Both the position numbers and the translations under genes were made by a program. The notes under the pieces were generated by a model. It was not told the DNA's origin and searched no databases. It saw only the letters and a list, made by a program, of their open reading frames with translations. Of a stretch of DNA of 42,403 bases, positions 7,825 to 16,424 are shown piece by piece. Within the stretch, counting starts at the first letter, position 1. The number at the start of each line of letters is the position of its first letter. Location: the NCBI RefSeq assembly GCF_000337575.1, contig NZ_AOIM01000014.1, positions 213,898-256,300 of the forward strand. The letters are read 5' to 3'. This DNA comes from Natrialba hulunbeirensis JCM 10989. GTDB taxonomy: Archaea > Halobacteriota > Halobacteria > Halobacteriales > Natrialbaceae.

Positions 7825-9162
7825 ATGCCCTCCAGACGTGCAGTGCTCGCAGCCTGCGGGAGCGCCGTTCTTGCCGGCTGTAGCGCCGTTCGACGGGAGC
7901 CGTCGGTGACCGGGTCGTGGCCCCAGCGCGGATATGGCCGCACACGAACCGGTGTTCACCCCGGCGATATCGACGGCCCTGAGTCACCACTAACGGCCCG
8001 ATGGACGCGCTCGCTCCCGTCGTATGGCGGATCGAGTACGTCGCCACTGCTCGCGGACGGCTCGCTCTACGTGGGTTACACAGACGGCCCACCATCGCTC
8101 ATGGAGGGAGAGCGAACCATCGTGATCGAAGCACTCGACCCTGGAACCGGCGACAGTCAGTGGACCACGACTGTAACGACGACGCGAGAGAGCCAGCAGA
8201 CGTACCACCACGCAGATTCGCTCACGCTCGCCGATGACGGGTCGCTGATCCTGATACAGACGTCCAACGGTCTCTGTGCGGTCGGGGCGGGCGAGAACGA
8301 GGGGACACAGTGGTGTTTCGACAACGTCAGCGACGGACAGCTCAGTCACCAACCCATTTCGCCTGCGATCGACGACGACACGGTCTACGTCGGCCACTAT
8401 CGTCAACTCGTCAGTGGTGAATCAGTGGCGCTGTTCTACGCCGTCGACCTCGAGGATGGCTCCGAACGCTGGCGCCACGAGTTTACGACGTGGGACGGAA
8501 CGGGTGTCTACTCGGCTGTCGCTGTCGATGACGTCGTCTATCTCACGGAGTTCGAGGAGGGCGTTAAAGCGCTCGACGCAGCCGACGGCACCGAACTGTG
8601 GAGCGAGTCGGTCTCGGCAGACAGTGCGCCGACTGTCGTCGACGGCACCGTCTTCGTTACCTGCGCAAGCGCCGCCGACGAGGAGACCTACGGCGCGGCA
8701 GCACTCGATGCGACAACCGGTGAGGTCCTGTGGGAAGTCGACGACGACGATGGCGGCGGGTGGATCCCCCGACAGTTGGCCGCAACTGAGGACACGGTGT
8801 ACTATGCCGCCGGCTTTCGGCTCCTCGCCCGAGACACGGCGACGGGCGAGCGGCGCTGGCTGGACGCGAACCGACAGCTGGCCCCGCCGAACGTCGATCC
8901 AGAGGAACTCAGAGAGGCCGAACCTACCTCGGCCAGAACGGGTATCCCAGCAGTCGTCGGCGATCGAATCTACGTCAATAATCGCAACCTCGTCGTCGTT
9001 GTCGACCGCGAGACCGGCTCGGTCCACACGCGCTACGACACCGAGGACCCACTCAGGAACTCGGTCGCCGTCGCAGACGACTGGCTCTACGCGAACACCA
9101 GCAGCACCCTGTACGGGCTTACGACGTGCGAGACCGAACTGTTCGGGCGCTGTCTCCGGTAG
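7825..9162 (+). CDS. Tat-exported lipoprotein with PQQ-like beta-propeller repeats
   Basis: This 445-aa protein starts with a twin-arginine signal (SRRAVLAACGSAVLAGC) ending in a lipobox; Cys19 would be the lipidated residue, so it is probably anchored outside the membrane. The rest is a beta-propeller of the PQQ/PQQ-like repeat type. Repeating units carry ALDPGTGDSQW, AVDLEDGSERWRHEF, ALDAADGTELWSESV, ALDATTGEVLWEVDD and ARDTATGERRWLDAN. Such haloarchaeal proteins generally lack shown enzymatic function, and a structural, binding or BamB-like role is possible. A TATA box about 30 bp upstream suggests a leaderless or short-leader transcript. Confidence 0.9.
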   Translation: MPSRRAVLAACGSAVLAGCSAVRREPSVTGSWPQRGYGRTRTGVHPGDIDGPESPLTARWTRSLPSYGGSSTSPLLADGSLYVGYTDGPPSLMEGERTIVIEALDPGTGDSQWTTTVTTTRESQQTYHHADSLTLADDGSLILIQTSNGLCAVGAGENEGTQWCFDNVSDGQLSHQPISPAIDDDTVYVGHYRQLVSGESVALFYAVDLEDGSERWRHEFTTWDGTGVYSAVAVDDVVYLTEFEEGVKALDAADGTELWSESVSADSAPTVVDGTVFVTCASAADEETYGAAALDATTGEVLWEVDDDDGGGWIPRQLAATEDTVYYAAGFRLLARDTATGERRWLDANRQLAPPNVDPEELREAEPTSARTGIPAVVGDRIYVNNRNLVVVVDRETGSVHTRYDTEDPLRNSVAVADDWLYANTSSTLYGLTTCETELFGRCLR

Positions 9163-9220
9163 TCACCCCTACTCCCTGGTCCCCGGCATCGAATTTCCCG
9201 GTGCGTGTCAACCGTACGGC

Positions 9221-10312
9221 TCACCACCGGAACCCTGCCGACGCCGCCGGCGGCTCGAGTGGACTCGGCGGCAGCCCCTCGCCAACGTCGGGATCGTTGT
9301 ACGCCCCCGGCGCAACATCGTTCGGCGTGTCGGGGTAGAACAGCGACGCCAGCAGCTGAATGTGCCCGCGACCGACGCCGAGTTCGAACTGCCCGCCGCC
9401 GTACAGCCGAATGCCCCGTTCCTCGCAGTAGGCAATCGTCTCGAGTACCGATGCGATCGAGCCGAATCGGGACGGCTTGATGTTCAGCCAGGTGGGTTCC
9501 CAGGGCAGCGCCTCGACATCCGCCAGACTCTCGATCGGTGCATCCCAGGAGACGCGCTCACGGACGGCCTCGTCCTCGAACAGCGGCTCTGTTTCGTCAG
9601 TCAGGCCGGGGTCCTCGATGATCGCGTCGGGGACGGACTCGAGTACCAGTTCGTACAGGTCGGGATCGGCAGGCGCATCGACGTCGGTCCCCTCGTACTG
9701 TCCCTTGAGATCGAGGATGCGGATCGTCTCCGTGCCGACGCGCTCGTCGAGTTGCGCGACGAGGTCGCGGTCCCAGTCGGTCGTCGGATCGAGTTTGAAC
9801 TCGACGTCCGGCACCTGTTCGCGGAGGGACTCGAGTCGCTCCGTCGTCGGTGGCTCGCCGAGGCGCGTGCTGGTGACGAAGCGGACGGGGTCTCGCTCGC
9901 GGCCGAGTTCGGCGGCCAGCGTCGTCTCGGACTGGCGCAGCGCGAGGTCGAGCGCGGCGCTTTCGAGTCCCCAGCGGCGGTAGTTCCGGAAGACCTCGCG
10001 GTCGGGTGCGGTCGGGAAGAGGTCGAGGTCGGCGAGGCGATTCGAGACGGACTCGAGTGTGAACTCGCCGGTGAGGTCGGGGAGGCCGTAGGCGGCGAGT
10101 TCGTCGTGCTCGTCGGTTTCGTAGGTGACATCCTCGCCGATGCCCTCGACGCCTTCCCCGGCGAGTGTGATTTCGGTAGTGACGCGGGTGAACCCACTCG
10201 AAGTGTCTCGCGAGAGTCGCGCTGTCGAGACGCGCTCGATCGTGAGCGGCAGGTCGGCGAGCGAGTCGAACGAGGGGGCTGGTGGGGAGTCCACGTTTCG
10301 ATCCGATTCCAT
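9221..10312 (-). CDS. Enolase-superfamily protein (mandelate racemase/OSBS-like)
   Basis: This 363-aa protein fits the enolase superfamily: an N-terminal capping domain (about 20-140) and a barrel. Candidate catalytic positions can be read in order: Lys173 in FKLD, Asp201 in LDLKG, Glu233 in IEDPGL, Asp257 in SWDAPIESL, and Lys279 in NIKPSRFG. These match the lysine, three metal ligands and second lysine of the muconate/OSBS subgroup. The late segment GGGQFELGVGRGHIQ forms the closing strands. Menaquinone synthesis (OSBS) or a sugar-acid/dipeptide role are options, but no pathway neighbours are present. I therefore give only the superfamily. Confidence 0.8.
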   Translation of the reverse strand: MESDRNVDSPPAPSFDSLADLPLTIERVSTARLSRDTSSGFTRVTTEITLAGEGVEGIGEDVTYETDEHDELAAYGLPDLTGEFTLESVSNRLADLDLFPTAPDREVFRNYRRWGLESAALDLALRQSETTLAAELGRERDPVRFVTSTRLGEPPTTERLESLREQVPDVEFKLDPTTDWDRDLVAQLDERVGTETIRILDLKGQYEGTDVDAPADPDLYELVLESVPDAIIEDPGLTDETEPLFEDEAVRERVSWDAPIESLADVEALPWEPTWLNIKPSRFGSIASVLETIAYCEERGIRLYGGGQFELGVGRGHIQLLASLFYPDTPNDVAPGAYNDPDVGEGLPPSPLEPPAASAGFRW

Positions 10313-10505
10313 ACCTCCCCTACGAGGGCCAGTGGAAAGAACGTTAGAGGTATTCTCGCGCGCTGGCGTCGGCAGTGCCGATCACGACCAGTTGACGAGG
10401 CGGGCAGCGGAGCAGCGGTCTCGCGGCAGGAAGAACACGGTCACGCGGTGAACGGACTAGAGCCACGTGGCGGAAAGACAACAGCCGCATGGTGGAACGA
10501 CGACG

Positions 10506-12143
10506 CTACTCGTCACGCTGGCGCTTTCGCATGCTCTGTCTGGTAAACTGCGGGCGAGCACGAATCGACCGTGGTTCGCGGAACGTTCGATAGAGTTGAA
10601 TCCCGACGAAGAACGAGAAGACGGCCGCGACGATTGCGGCCCAGGGGGCGTTGAGCGCGTAGAGAACGCCCATCGAGAACAGCGACATGGTGAGCAACAT
10701 GCCGTAGATGAGCCGTTTTGCGAGTTTGGCGAACACGTTGTCGGGGTCTTCGACGCCGATACGGACGTAGAGGTCGTCCCGGTCGAGTCGGTCGAGCGTC
10801 CGCTCTGCTTTCGGCGTGATTCGGGTCAGCGATTCGGCAGAGTGGCGCAGTTGCTGGGCCGTCTCGGCAGCGTACTGTCTCGCCGTCTCCTCGCGGTAGC
10901 CCTGTTCGGTCAGGTAGGCCGTCGCGGTCTCGATGAAATCGAAATTCTCGTCGAGCGTGACGCAGACGCCCTCGACCACTGTTGCGACTCGCAGAACGAG
11001 TGCGAGGTTCTTCGGCAGTCGGAACGGGAAGACGTAGATCGAGTCCTCGATCTGCCCGACGATCTGGTTGATCCGGTACTGTTCGACGTCCTCACCGCGG
11101 GCGTCCTGGATGGCGATTTCCATCACCTCGGCCATCACACCGCGGTCCGCGTCGGGCGAGAGCGTCCCCACCTCGATCAGCGCGTCGAGGATGCCGTCGA
11201 TGTCCTGGTTGGCGACGGCGATGTAGAAGTCGATGATCTTCTCCTGAACGAAGTCGTCGACCCGGCCGGACATGCCGAAGTCGTAGAAGACGATCCGCCC
11301 TTCGTCGGTCACAGCGAGATTCCCCGGGTGGGGATCGGCGTGGAAGACACCATCGTCCATGATCATCTGCATGTAGGCCCACTGGAGGTTCTCCGCGACC
11401 TCGCTGCGGTCGATCCCGCGCGACTCGAGTTCCTCCACGTCGTTGATCTTCGTCCCCGGAATGTACTCCATCGTGAGAATCCGTGGTCCAGCGTGACTCT
11501 CGATGACGGTCGGGATGCGATAGCGGTCGTCGCCCGCGAAGTTCGCGCGGATAGTCTCGAGCATCTCCGCTTCGCGCTCGTAGTCCATCTCCTCGCGGAT
11601 TGTCTTCGCGAACTCGTCGGCGAGGTTCTCGAGTGAGAACGCACGCGATTCGTCGACGAAAAAGAGCAGCAACGGGAGCGACCAGCGGATAACGCGCAGG
11701 TCAGCCTCGACCAGTGATTCGATCTCCGGCCGGCGGACCTTGACCGCGACCTCACGGACATCGTCCTCGCGGTCGTCGACTGCCTCGGAGTGGAGCTGTG
11801 CCCGGTAGACCTGCCCGAGACTCGCACCACTGATCGCGTCGGTATCGAACGACTCGAACTGCTCGTCGATCGGGCCGAGATCCGCTTCGATGATGGCTCT
11901 TGCCTCGTCCCACTCGGCCGGCGGCACCTCGTCCTGCAACGCGGCGAGTACGTCGATGTACGCCGGCGGGAGCACGTCCGGACGCGTCGAGAGGAGTTGG
12001 CCGAGTTTGATGAACGTCGGCCCGAGCGTCAGCAACGACTCGAGTAGCACCGACGCGCGGTGGCGACGGGTTTCGGCGTCGACGGATCGGGAACGACCGA
12101 ACAGGAGGAAGCGACGGCGGTCTCGTGCATACGCGAGTAGCAA
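10506..12143 (-). CDS. ABC1/UbiB/AarF-family protein kinase-like protein
   Basis: This 545-aa protein has the UbiB atypical kinase fold: KLGQ (Lys46 to Gln49), the Ala-rich loop SGASLGQVYRA, the VAVKVRRP lysine, the HADPHPGN catalytic loop and YDFGMSG for metal binding. Two C-terminal transmembrane helices follow (about 475-520). The family supports quinone or lipid metabolism at membranes. The start is uncertain. TTG 12143 is the first usual start codon, but family-like sequence (LRAYKRFVLVAWQFLPLLL) continues in frame upstream to a TGA at 12207-12209, with no ATG, GTG or earlier TTG. A CTG at 12198-12200 has GAGGTGA six bases before it. The Hsp20 gene ends at that same TGA. Confidence 0.88.
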   Translation of the reverse strand: MLLAYARDRRRFLLFGRSRSVDAETRRHRASVLLESLLTLGPTFIKLGQLLSTRPDVLPPAYIDVLAALQDEVPPAEWDEARAIIEADLGPIDEQFESFDTDAISGASLGQVYRAQLHSEAVDDREDDVREVAVKVRRPEIESLVEADLRVIRWSLPLLLFFVDESRAFSLENLADEFAKTIREEMDYEREAEMLETIRANFAGDDRYRIPTVIESHAGPRILTMEYIPGTKINDVEELESRGIDRSEVAENLQWAYMQMIMDDGVFHADPHPGNLAVTDEGRIVFYDFGMSGRVDDFVQEKIIDFYIAVANQDIDGILDALIEVGTLSPDADRGVMAEVMEIAIQDARGEDVEQYRINQIVGQIEDSIYVFPFRLPKNLALVLRVATVVEGVCVTLDENFDFIETATAYLTEQGYREETARQYAAETAQQLRHSAESLTRITPKAERTLDRLDRDDLYVRIGVEDPDNVFAKLAKRLIYGMLLTMSLFSMGVLYALNAPWAAIVAAVFSFFVGIQLYRTFREPRSIRARPQFTRQSMRKRQRDE

Positions 12144-12206
12144 GGGAAGAAACTGCCAGGCGACGAGGACGAATCGTTTGTACGCACGCAGAGAGCCCAG
12201 CCTCGG

Positions 12207-12728
12207 TCACCTCGGTTCGTCGGCACCTGCAGTGTTGTTGTGGTCGTCGCGATCGGTGTCGGTGTTGGTGTCGGTGTCGCTGTTGTTGCCGTCGTCGCTG
12301 TTACTGTTGCTGTCGTCGTGGTCGTGACCGGCCATCGAACCACCCCCGGAGTCGCCATCACTGTCGCCGGTTTCGTCGACGATGTTGATCAACGTCTCCT
12401 CATTCGTCGCCTTCGGCAGCGTGATCTCGAGTACCCCGCGCTCGACGACGGCGTCCGTTTCGATCCCTGTCGTCTGGACATCGTTCGGCAGCGGCAGTTC
12501 GACGTCAACGAGCAGTGATCGGTTCTCCTCGAGATACTGGTAGCCATCAGGGGTGTCCTTCTCGCGCTGGGCTGTGATCGCGAGCTGGCCGTCCTCGACG
12601 ACGCAGTTGAGCGAATCGGCGGTAATTCCCGGCACGTCGAGAACGAGCAGGTACGACTCGTCGCTCTCGAGGAGATCGAAGAAGACGTCCTCGGTGAGAT
12701 CCCGCAGGGCGTCGCGGAGCGCTGGCAT
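12207..12728 (-). CDS. Hsp20/alpha-crystallin small heat shock protein with acidic tail
   Basis: This 173-aa protein has an alpha-crystallin domain (about residues 22-110): YLLVLDVPGI, QLAITAQRE, LLVDVELPLPNDV, and the closing RGVLEITLPKA. Hsp20 chaperones hold unfolding proteins. From about residue 118 a tail of Asp, Asn, Ser, Thr and Gly follows, ending in DTDTNTDTDRDDHNN from hexanucleotide repeats; it probably acts as a disordered solubilising tail. The ATG at 12728 is chosen because the sequence before it lacks similarity. The stop codon is in the same frame as the downstream UbiB-family gene. Confidence 0.88.
   Translation of the reverse strand: MPALRDALRDLTEDVFFDLLESDESYLLVLDVPGITADSLNCVVEDGQLAITAQREKDTPDGYQYLEENRSLLVDVELPLPNDVQTTGIETDAVVERGVLEITLPKATNEETLINIVDETGDSDGDSGGGSMAGHDHDDSNSNSDDGNNSDTDTNTDTDRDDHNNTAGADEPR
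12237..12312 (-). repeat. Hexanucleotide repeat in Hsp20 tail
   Basis: On the coding strand this is a run of GACACC/GACAGC/AACAGC-like six-base units encoding Asp-Thr, Asn-Ser and Asp-Asn dipeptides. It resembles the noncoding-looking repeat at 25685-25750. Confidence 0.8.
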
Positions 12729-12834
12729 AGATACAGGTTCGAACGCCGATACGAAAAAGCCCGCGGTCGCGGTCATCGCGTGCGTCGCGGTTTCGCGTCC
12801 AACCCACACGCACTGCGGCGGTCCGTCCCCTACG

Positions 12835-12842
12835 CTTTTGAC
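12835..12842 (+). promoter_or_regulatory. TATA box for moeA1
   Basis: CTTTTGAC lies with its centre about 27 bp before the ATG at 12865. Transcription would then begin at or next to the start codon, giving a leaderless mRNA, as is common in haloarchaea. Confidence 0.55.
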
Positions 12843-12864
12843 GCCCCGCGACCCGCTACAGGGT

Positions 12865-14205
12865 ATGAAAGGAGCCGACCGCGAGCGCACCGAGGCCGGG
12901 TTCAAGGTTCGGACACCGGTCGACGAAGCGCGCCAGTTACTCAGGGAGGCGATCGACGACCGCCATGGGAAGGGGGCGGAGGGGACGGAGCCACCGACCG
13001 GCACGAAGTCCGTGTCACTCGAGTCCGCCGACGGTCGCGTCCTCGCAGCACCAGTTGCGGCTGACCGGAACGTACCACACTACGAGCGTGCAGCGATGGA
13101 CGGCTACGCCGTTCGCGCGGCGGATACGTTCGGGGCGAGCGAGCGCTCACCGGCGGTGCTGCGGTCGAACGAGGGCCAGGACGGCGAACTGGTCACGGAC
13201 GCACCCGTCACACCCGAAACCGCGACGCGGGTCCACACTGGCAGCGCGCTCCCCGAAGGGGCCGACGCGGTCGTGATGATCGAGCACGTCGAGACGGTCG
13301 AGTCGACGGGGGAACTCGAGGTCACAGATGCCGTCGCGGAGGGGGAGAACGTCGCACCGGTCGGCGAGGATGTCGACACAGGACAGCACCTCTACGATGT
13401 GGGTCACCGACTCCGGCCGTCGGATCTCGGCCTGTTGCGCTCAGTTGGTCGCACCGAGGTCGAAGTCGCGACGCGGCCGACGGTGGGCGTCATCCCGACC
13501 GGCGAGGAACTCGTCGAGCACGACCCGGAACCGGGCGAGGTCATCGAAACCAACGGGCTCACCGTCTCGCGGCTGGTCGAACGCTGGGGCGGGCGCGCGA
13601 CCTACCGCGACGTCGTCACGGACGACCGCGAATCGTTGCGCGTCGCGATCCAGCGCGATCTGACGAAAGACGTCGTGGTGACGACTGGGGGCTCCTCGGT
13701 CGGCGAGCGCGACCTGCTGCCCGAGGTGATCGACGACCTCGGTGAGGTGCTCGTCCACGGAGTCGGCCTCAAGCCCGGCCATCCGGTCTGTCTCGGCATC
13801 GTCGAGGAGACGCCCGTCCTCGCACTGCCGGGCTACCCGGTCGCCTGTATCATCAACGCCGTGCAGTTCCTCCGACCGGTACTTCACTGGCTCGCCGGGA
13901 CTGAGCCGGAGCCCCACCCGACGACGCAGGCCCGACTCGAACGCAAGATCCCCAGCGAACCAGGGACGCGAACGTTTGCCCGCGTACAGCTGACGCACAA
14001 CGATGACAACGACGACAACGATGACACACCGGACGGACCAGCATACGCCGCGACGCCAACCCGCGCCAGCGGCTCGGGGGTCCTCTCGAGTGTCGCGCTC
14101 GCGGACGGCTGGGTCGTCGTCGACGACGACCGGGAAGGCATTCCCGAGGGAGAGACAGTTCTCGTGGAAAACTGGGAGTCCGCCGGCGGCTGTGGCGGGC
14201 GATGA
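12865..14205 (+). CDS. moeA: Molybdopterin molybdenumtransferase MoeA (paralog 1)
   Basis: This 446-aa protein is MoeA, which inserts molybdate (or tungstate) into adenylylated molybdopterin. Family marks in order are AAMDGYAVRA, TGSALPEGADAVVMIE, GVIPTGEELVE, TTGGSSVGERDL, HGVGLKPGHPVCLG and LPGYPVACIINAVQF. The C-terminal domain IV carries a short Asn/Asp microsatellite (NDDNDDNDD) and ends with EGETVLVENW. The ATG at 12865 sits about 27 bp after a TATA-like element, fitting a leaderless start. The second moeA begins 39 bp downstream with its own TATA box. Two paralogs may divide molybdenum and tungsten, but sequence alone does not show this. Confidence 0.93.
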   Translation: MKGADRERTEAGFKVRTPVDEARQLLREAIDDRHGKGAEGTEPPTGTKSVSLESADGRVLAAPVAADRNVPHYERAAMDGYAVRAADTFGASERSPAVLRSNEGQDGELVTDAPVTPETATRVHTGSALPEGADAVVMIEHVETVESTGELEVTDAVAEGENVAPVGEDVDTGQHLYDVGHRLRPSDLGLLRSVGRTEVEVATRPTVGVIPTGEELVEHDPEPGEVIETNGLTVSRLVERWGGRATYRDVVTDDRESLRVAIQRDLTKDVVVTTGGSSVGERDLLPEVIDDLGEVLVHGVGLKPGHPVCLGIVEETPVLALPGYPVACIINAVQFLRPVLHWLAGTEPEPHPTTQARLERKIPSEPGTRTFARVQLTHNDDNDDNDDTPDGPAYAATPTRASGSGVLSSVALADGWVVVDDDREGIPEGETVLVENWESAGGCGGR

Positions 14206-14214
14206 GCAACTGAC

Positions 14215-14222
14215 GTTTTTAC
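14215..14222 (+). promoter_or_regulatory. TATA box for moeA2
   Basis: GTTTTTAC is centred about 27 bp before the ATG at 14245, predicting an independent leaderless transcript within the gap between the moeA paralogs. Confidence 0.55.
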
Positions 14223-14244
14223 CGTCCGCCTGCGAAGGGCCCGT

Positions 14245-16245
14245 ATGAACCGCAAGGAATTTCGCGATCTCGCCTCCCCCGCGGCGGCCCGCGAGGCGAT
14301 CGACTCGCTGTCGATCGAGGGCGGCGTCGAACGCGTGCCACTCGAGGAGGCCCGCGGCCGCGTCCTCGTCGCACGGCTCGACGCCGAACTCGACGTGCCC
14401 GGCTTCGACCGGGCCAGTCTGGACGGCTACGCGCTCACCGCACGAGATACGTTTGGCGCGGACGAGGCCGATCCCGCCGAACTCAACGTGGTCGGCACGG
14501 TCCACGCCGGCGAGAAGCCAGGGGTTGTACTCGAGTCCGGCCAGGCGGCCGAGATTTCGACGGGTGCGGTGATGCCGGCTGGCGCGGATGCGATGGTGCC
14601 GGTGGAGCGGACGGACGTCGGTGACGAAGTCGATGGCGGAACTGACGAGAGCGGTGAAAACGGTGACAAGGGGACAGTACTGGTCCGCACATCCGTCGCC
14701 CCCGGCGACAACGTCATGTTCGCCGGCGCGGACGTCGCCGCCGGCGAGCGCGCACTCGGGCCCGGAACCCGCATCACACCGCGGGACATCGGCCTCCTCT
14801 CTGCCCTCGGGATCGACGAGGTACCCGTCCGGCGCAAACCGCGCGTCGGCATCGTCTCCACGGGTGACGAACTGGTGCGACCCGGCGGGGAACTCGAGAG
14901 CGCCCGCGGCGAGATCTACGACGTGAACAGCTACACGATCGCGGCCGGCGTCGAAGATGCAGGCGGTGAGGCGATTCTCTACCCCCACGCGGGCGACGAA
15001 CAGGACGAGATGGAGCGGATTCTCCGCGAGGCTGCGGCGGAGTGTGACCTCGTGCTTTCCTCGGGGTCGACCAGCGCGAGCGCGGTCGACGTGATCTATC
15101 GCGTCATCGAAGAACAGGGCGAACTGCTGCTCCACGGCGTGAGCGTCAAACCGGGGAAGCCGATGCTCGTCGGCCGACTGGACTCCTCCGCGTACGTCGG
15201 GCTACCGGGCTACCCCGTCTCGGCGATGATGGTCTTCCGGACGTTCGTCGCGCCGGCGATCCGGGAGGCTGCTGGGCTTCCCGAGCCCGAATCGGCGACC
15301 GTTACGGGCCGCATGGCTCGCGATGAGCGCTACGGCGAGGGCCGACTCCGGCTGATGCCGGTGGGGCTCGTCACCGATGGGGACGGTAACAGTAACAGCG
15401 ACAGTAACGGCGGCGGTGCTGATTCTGGTGTCGATGCCGGTGTCGGTGTCAGTGCCGGTGACACCCTCGTCTACCCCGTCGACAAGGGCAGCGGCGCGAC
15501 AACCAGCCTCGCCGAAGCCGACGGCGTCGTCGAGGTCGGCCCCGAAACGGACTACCTCGAGCGCGGCGAATCCGTCGACGTCCAACTCTTCTCCCCCGAC
15601 GTTCGCCCGCCCACGCTGCTCGGCGTCGGCGAAGACGATCCGACCCTCAACCGTGTACTCGACCGCCTCGACAACCCCCGGTATCTCTCGGTCGGCTCCC
15701 GGCCTGGTCTCCGGCGACTCCGGGAGGGAATCCCGGACGTAGCCGTCGTCGCCGGGCCGCGCGGGCGTGAACACGAACTCGAACTCGAGGCGACCGAACT
15801 CGGCAGCTGGGAGCGCGACTGGGGGCTCATCGTCCGCGCAGGCAACCCCGACGAGATCGACGACCTCGACGACCTGGTCGACCGAGACCTACAGTTCGTC
15901 AACCGAACGTCGGACTCCGGTCTCCGTACGAGCATCGAGCGAGCACTCGCCGACCTCGCGGCAGAGCGGGGAGACGACCAGCACGACCTCGCAACCCAAA
16001 TCGACGGCTTCGACGTCGGCCTGCGCGCCCACGAGAGCCCCGCCAGACGAGTCATCGCAGGCGATGCCGACGCCGCACTCGGCCTGCGCGACACTGCGGA
16101 GCGACTCTCACTCGAGTACGTCTCACTCGGCGCCCAGACCGTGCGCGTGCTCGCGAATCCGGACCGCGTGGAGAAAGCGAGCGTGCGGGAACTCGAGTCC
16201 GTGCTCGCGGAGGATGTTGTGAGTGACGTGGGACTGTCGCTGTGA
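14245..16245 (+). CDS. moeA: MoeA paralog 2 fused to PBP-like (LysR-substrate-binding-like) domain
   Basis: This 666-aa protein has a full MoeA part (about 1-440): ASLDGYALTARDTF, ISTGAVMPAGADAMVPVE, GIVSTGDELV, HGVSVKPGKPMLVG and GLPGYPVSAMMVFRTF. After it comes a periplasmic-binding-protein-like domain (about 450-660) with VAVVAGPRGREHE, RDWGLIVRAGNPDEI and DLQFVNRTSDSGLRT. Such fusions are known in archaea and some bacteria, and the extra domain may bind molybdate, tungstate or a cofactor. The active-site loop reads SSGSTSASAVD rather than the usual SGGTSxGxxD, losing glycines and the aspartate. Domain IV has a repeat-encoded linker (NSNSDSNGGG..VDAGVGVSAGD). A role in tungsten insertion is inference. 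Confidence 0.9.
   Translation: MNRKEFRDLASPAAAREAIDSLSIEGGVERVPLEEARGRVLVARLDAELDVPGFDRASLDGYALTARDTFGADEADPAELNVVGTVHAGEKPGVVLESGQAAEISTGAVMPAGADAMVPVERTDVGDEVDGGTDESGENGDKGTVLVRTSVAPGDNVMFAGADVAAGERALGPGTRITPRDIGLLSALGIDEVPVRRKPRVGIVSTGDELVRPGGELESARGEIYDVNSYTIAAGVEDAGGEAILYPHAGDEQDEMERILREAAAECDLVLSSGSTSASAVDVIYRVIEEQGELLLHGVSVKPGKPMLVGRLDSSAYVGLPGYPVSAMMVFRTFVAPAIREAAGLPEPESATVTGRMARDERYGEGRLRLMPVGLVTDGDGNSNSDSNGGGADSGVDAGVGVSAGDTLVYPVDKGSGATTSLAEADGVVEVGPETDYLERGESVDVQLFSPDVRPPTLLGVGEDDPTLNRVLDRLDNPRYLSVGSRPGLRRLREGIPDVAVVAGPRGREHELELEATELGSWERDWGLIVRAGNPDEIDDLDDLVDRDLQFVNRTSDSGLRTSIERALADLAAERGDDQHDLATQIDGFDVGLRAHESPARRVIAGDADAALGLRDTAERLSLEYVSLGAQTVRVLANPDRVEKASVRELESVLAEDVVSDVGLSL
15379..15463 (+). 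repeat. Hexanucleotide-period repeat in moeA2 linker
   Basis: Variants of GGTAACAGTAAC, then GGTGTCGATGCC and GGTGTCGGTGTC, form a six-base-period stretch encoding Asn-Ser, Asp-Ala and Gly-Val dipeptides inside the MoeA C-terminal domain. It is an in-frame microsatellite. Confidence 0.7.
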
Positions 16246-16252
16246 GCGACGG

Positions 16253-16269
16253 TGGGCGGTGAGCGCCCA
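16253..16269 (+). terminator. Hairpin after moeA2
   Basis: TGGGCG-GTGAG-CGCCCA forms a 6-bp GC stem with a 5-base loop, starting 8 bp after the moeA2 stop. There is no T-run after it, so its role in archaeal termination is uncertain. Confidence 0.3.
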
Positions 16270-16392
16270 GAAGCCAGCGTAGCATTGACTGGGGCGACCA
16301 CAAGTCGGACGAACACGGACCTGGACCCGGAGCCACGAACTGCCCGCAGACGGTATATCCGAACAGAAGACAGTCAGCCCGCCGTGAACAGC

Positions 16393-16400
16393 TATTTTTA
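16393..16400 (+). promoter_or_regulatory. TATA box for HTH_10 regulator
   Basis: TATTTTTA is centred about 28 bp before the ATG at 16425, a strong archaeal TATA match that predicts a leaderless transcript. Confidence 0.65.
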
Positions 16401-16424
16401 GGTGATGCCGGTGTACGTAGCGTG

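Noticed and set aside
8276..10546. Long plus-strand open frame across the PQQ-repeat and enolase-like genes
   Set aside because: It runs in another frame over two well-supported genes and has Arg/Ser/Thr-rich composition with no motif, typical of a high-GC shadow.
13441..15135. Long minus-strand open frame antisense to both moeA genes
   Set aside because: The protein is Arg/Asp/Val-rich without motifs, while the plus-strand MoeA signatures are clear.
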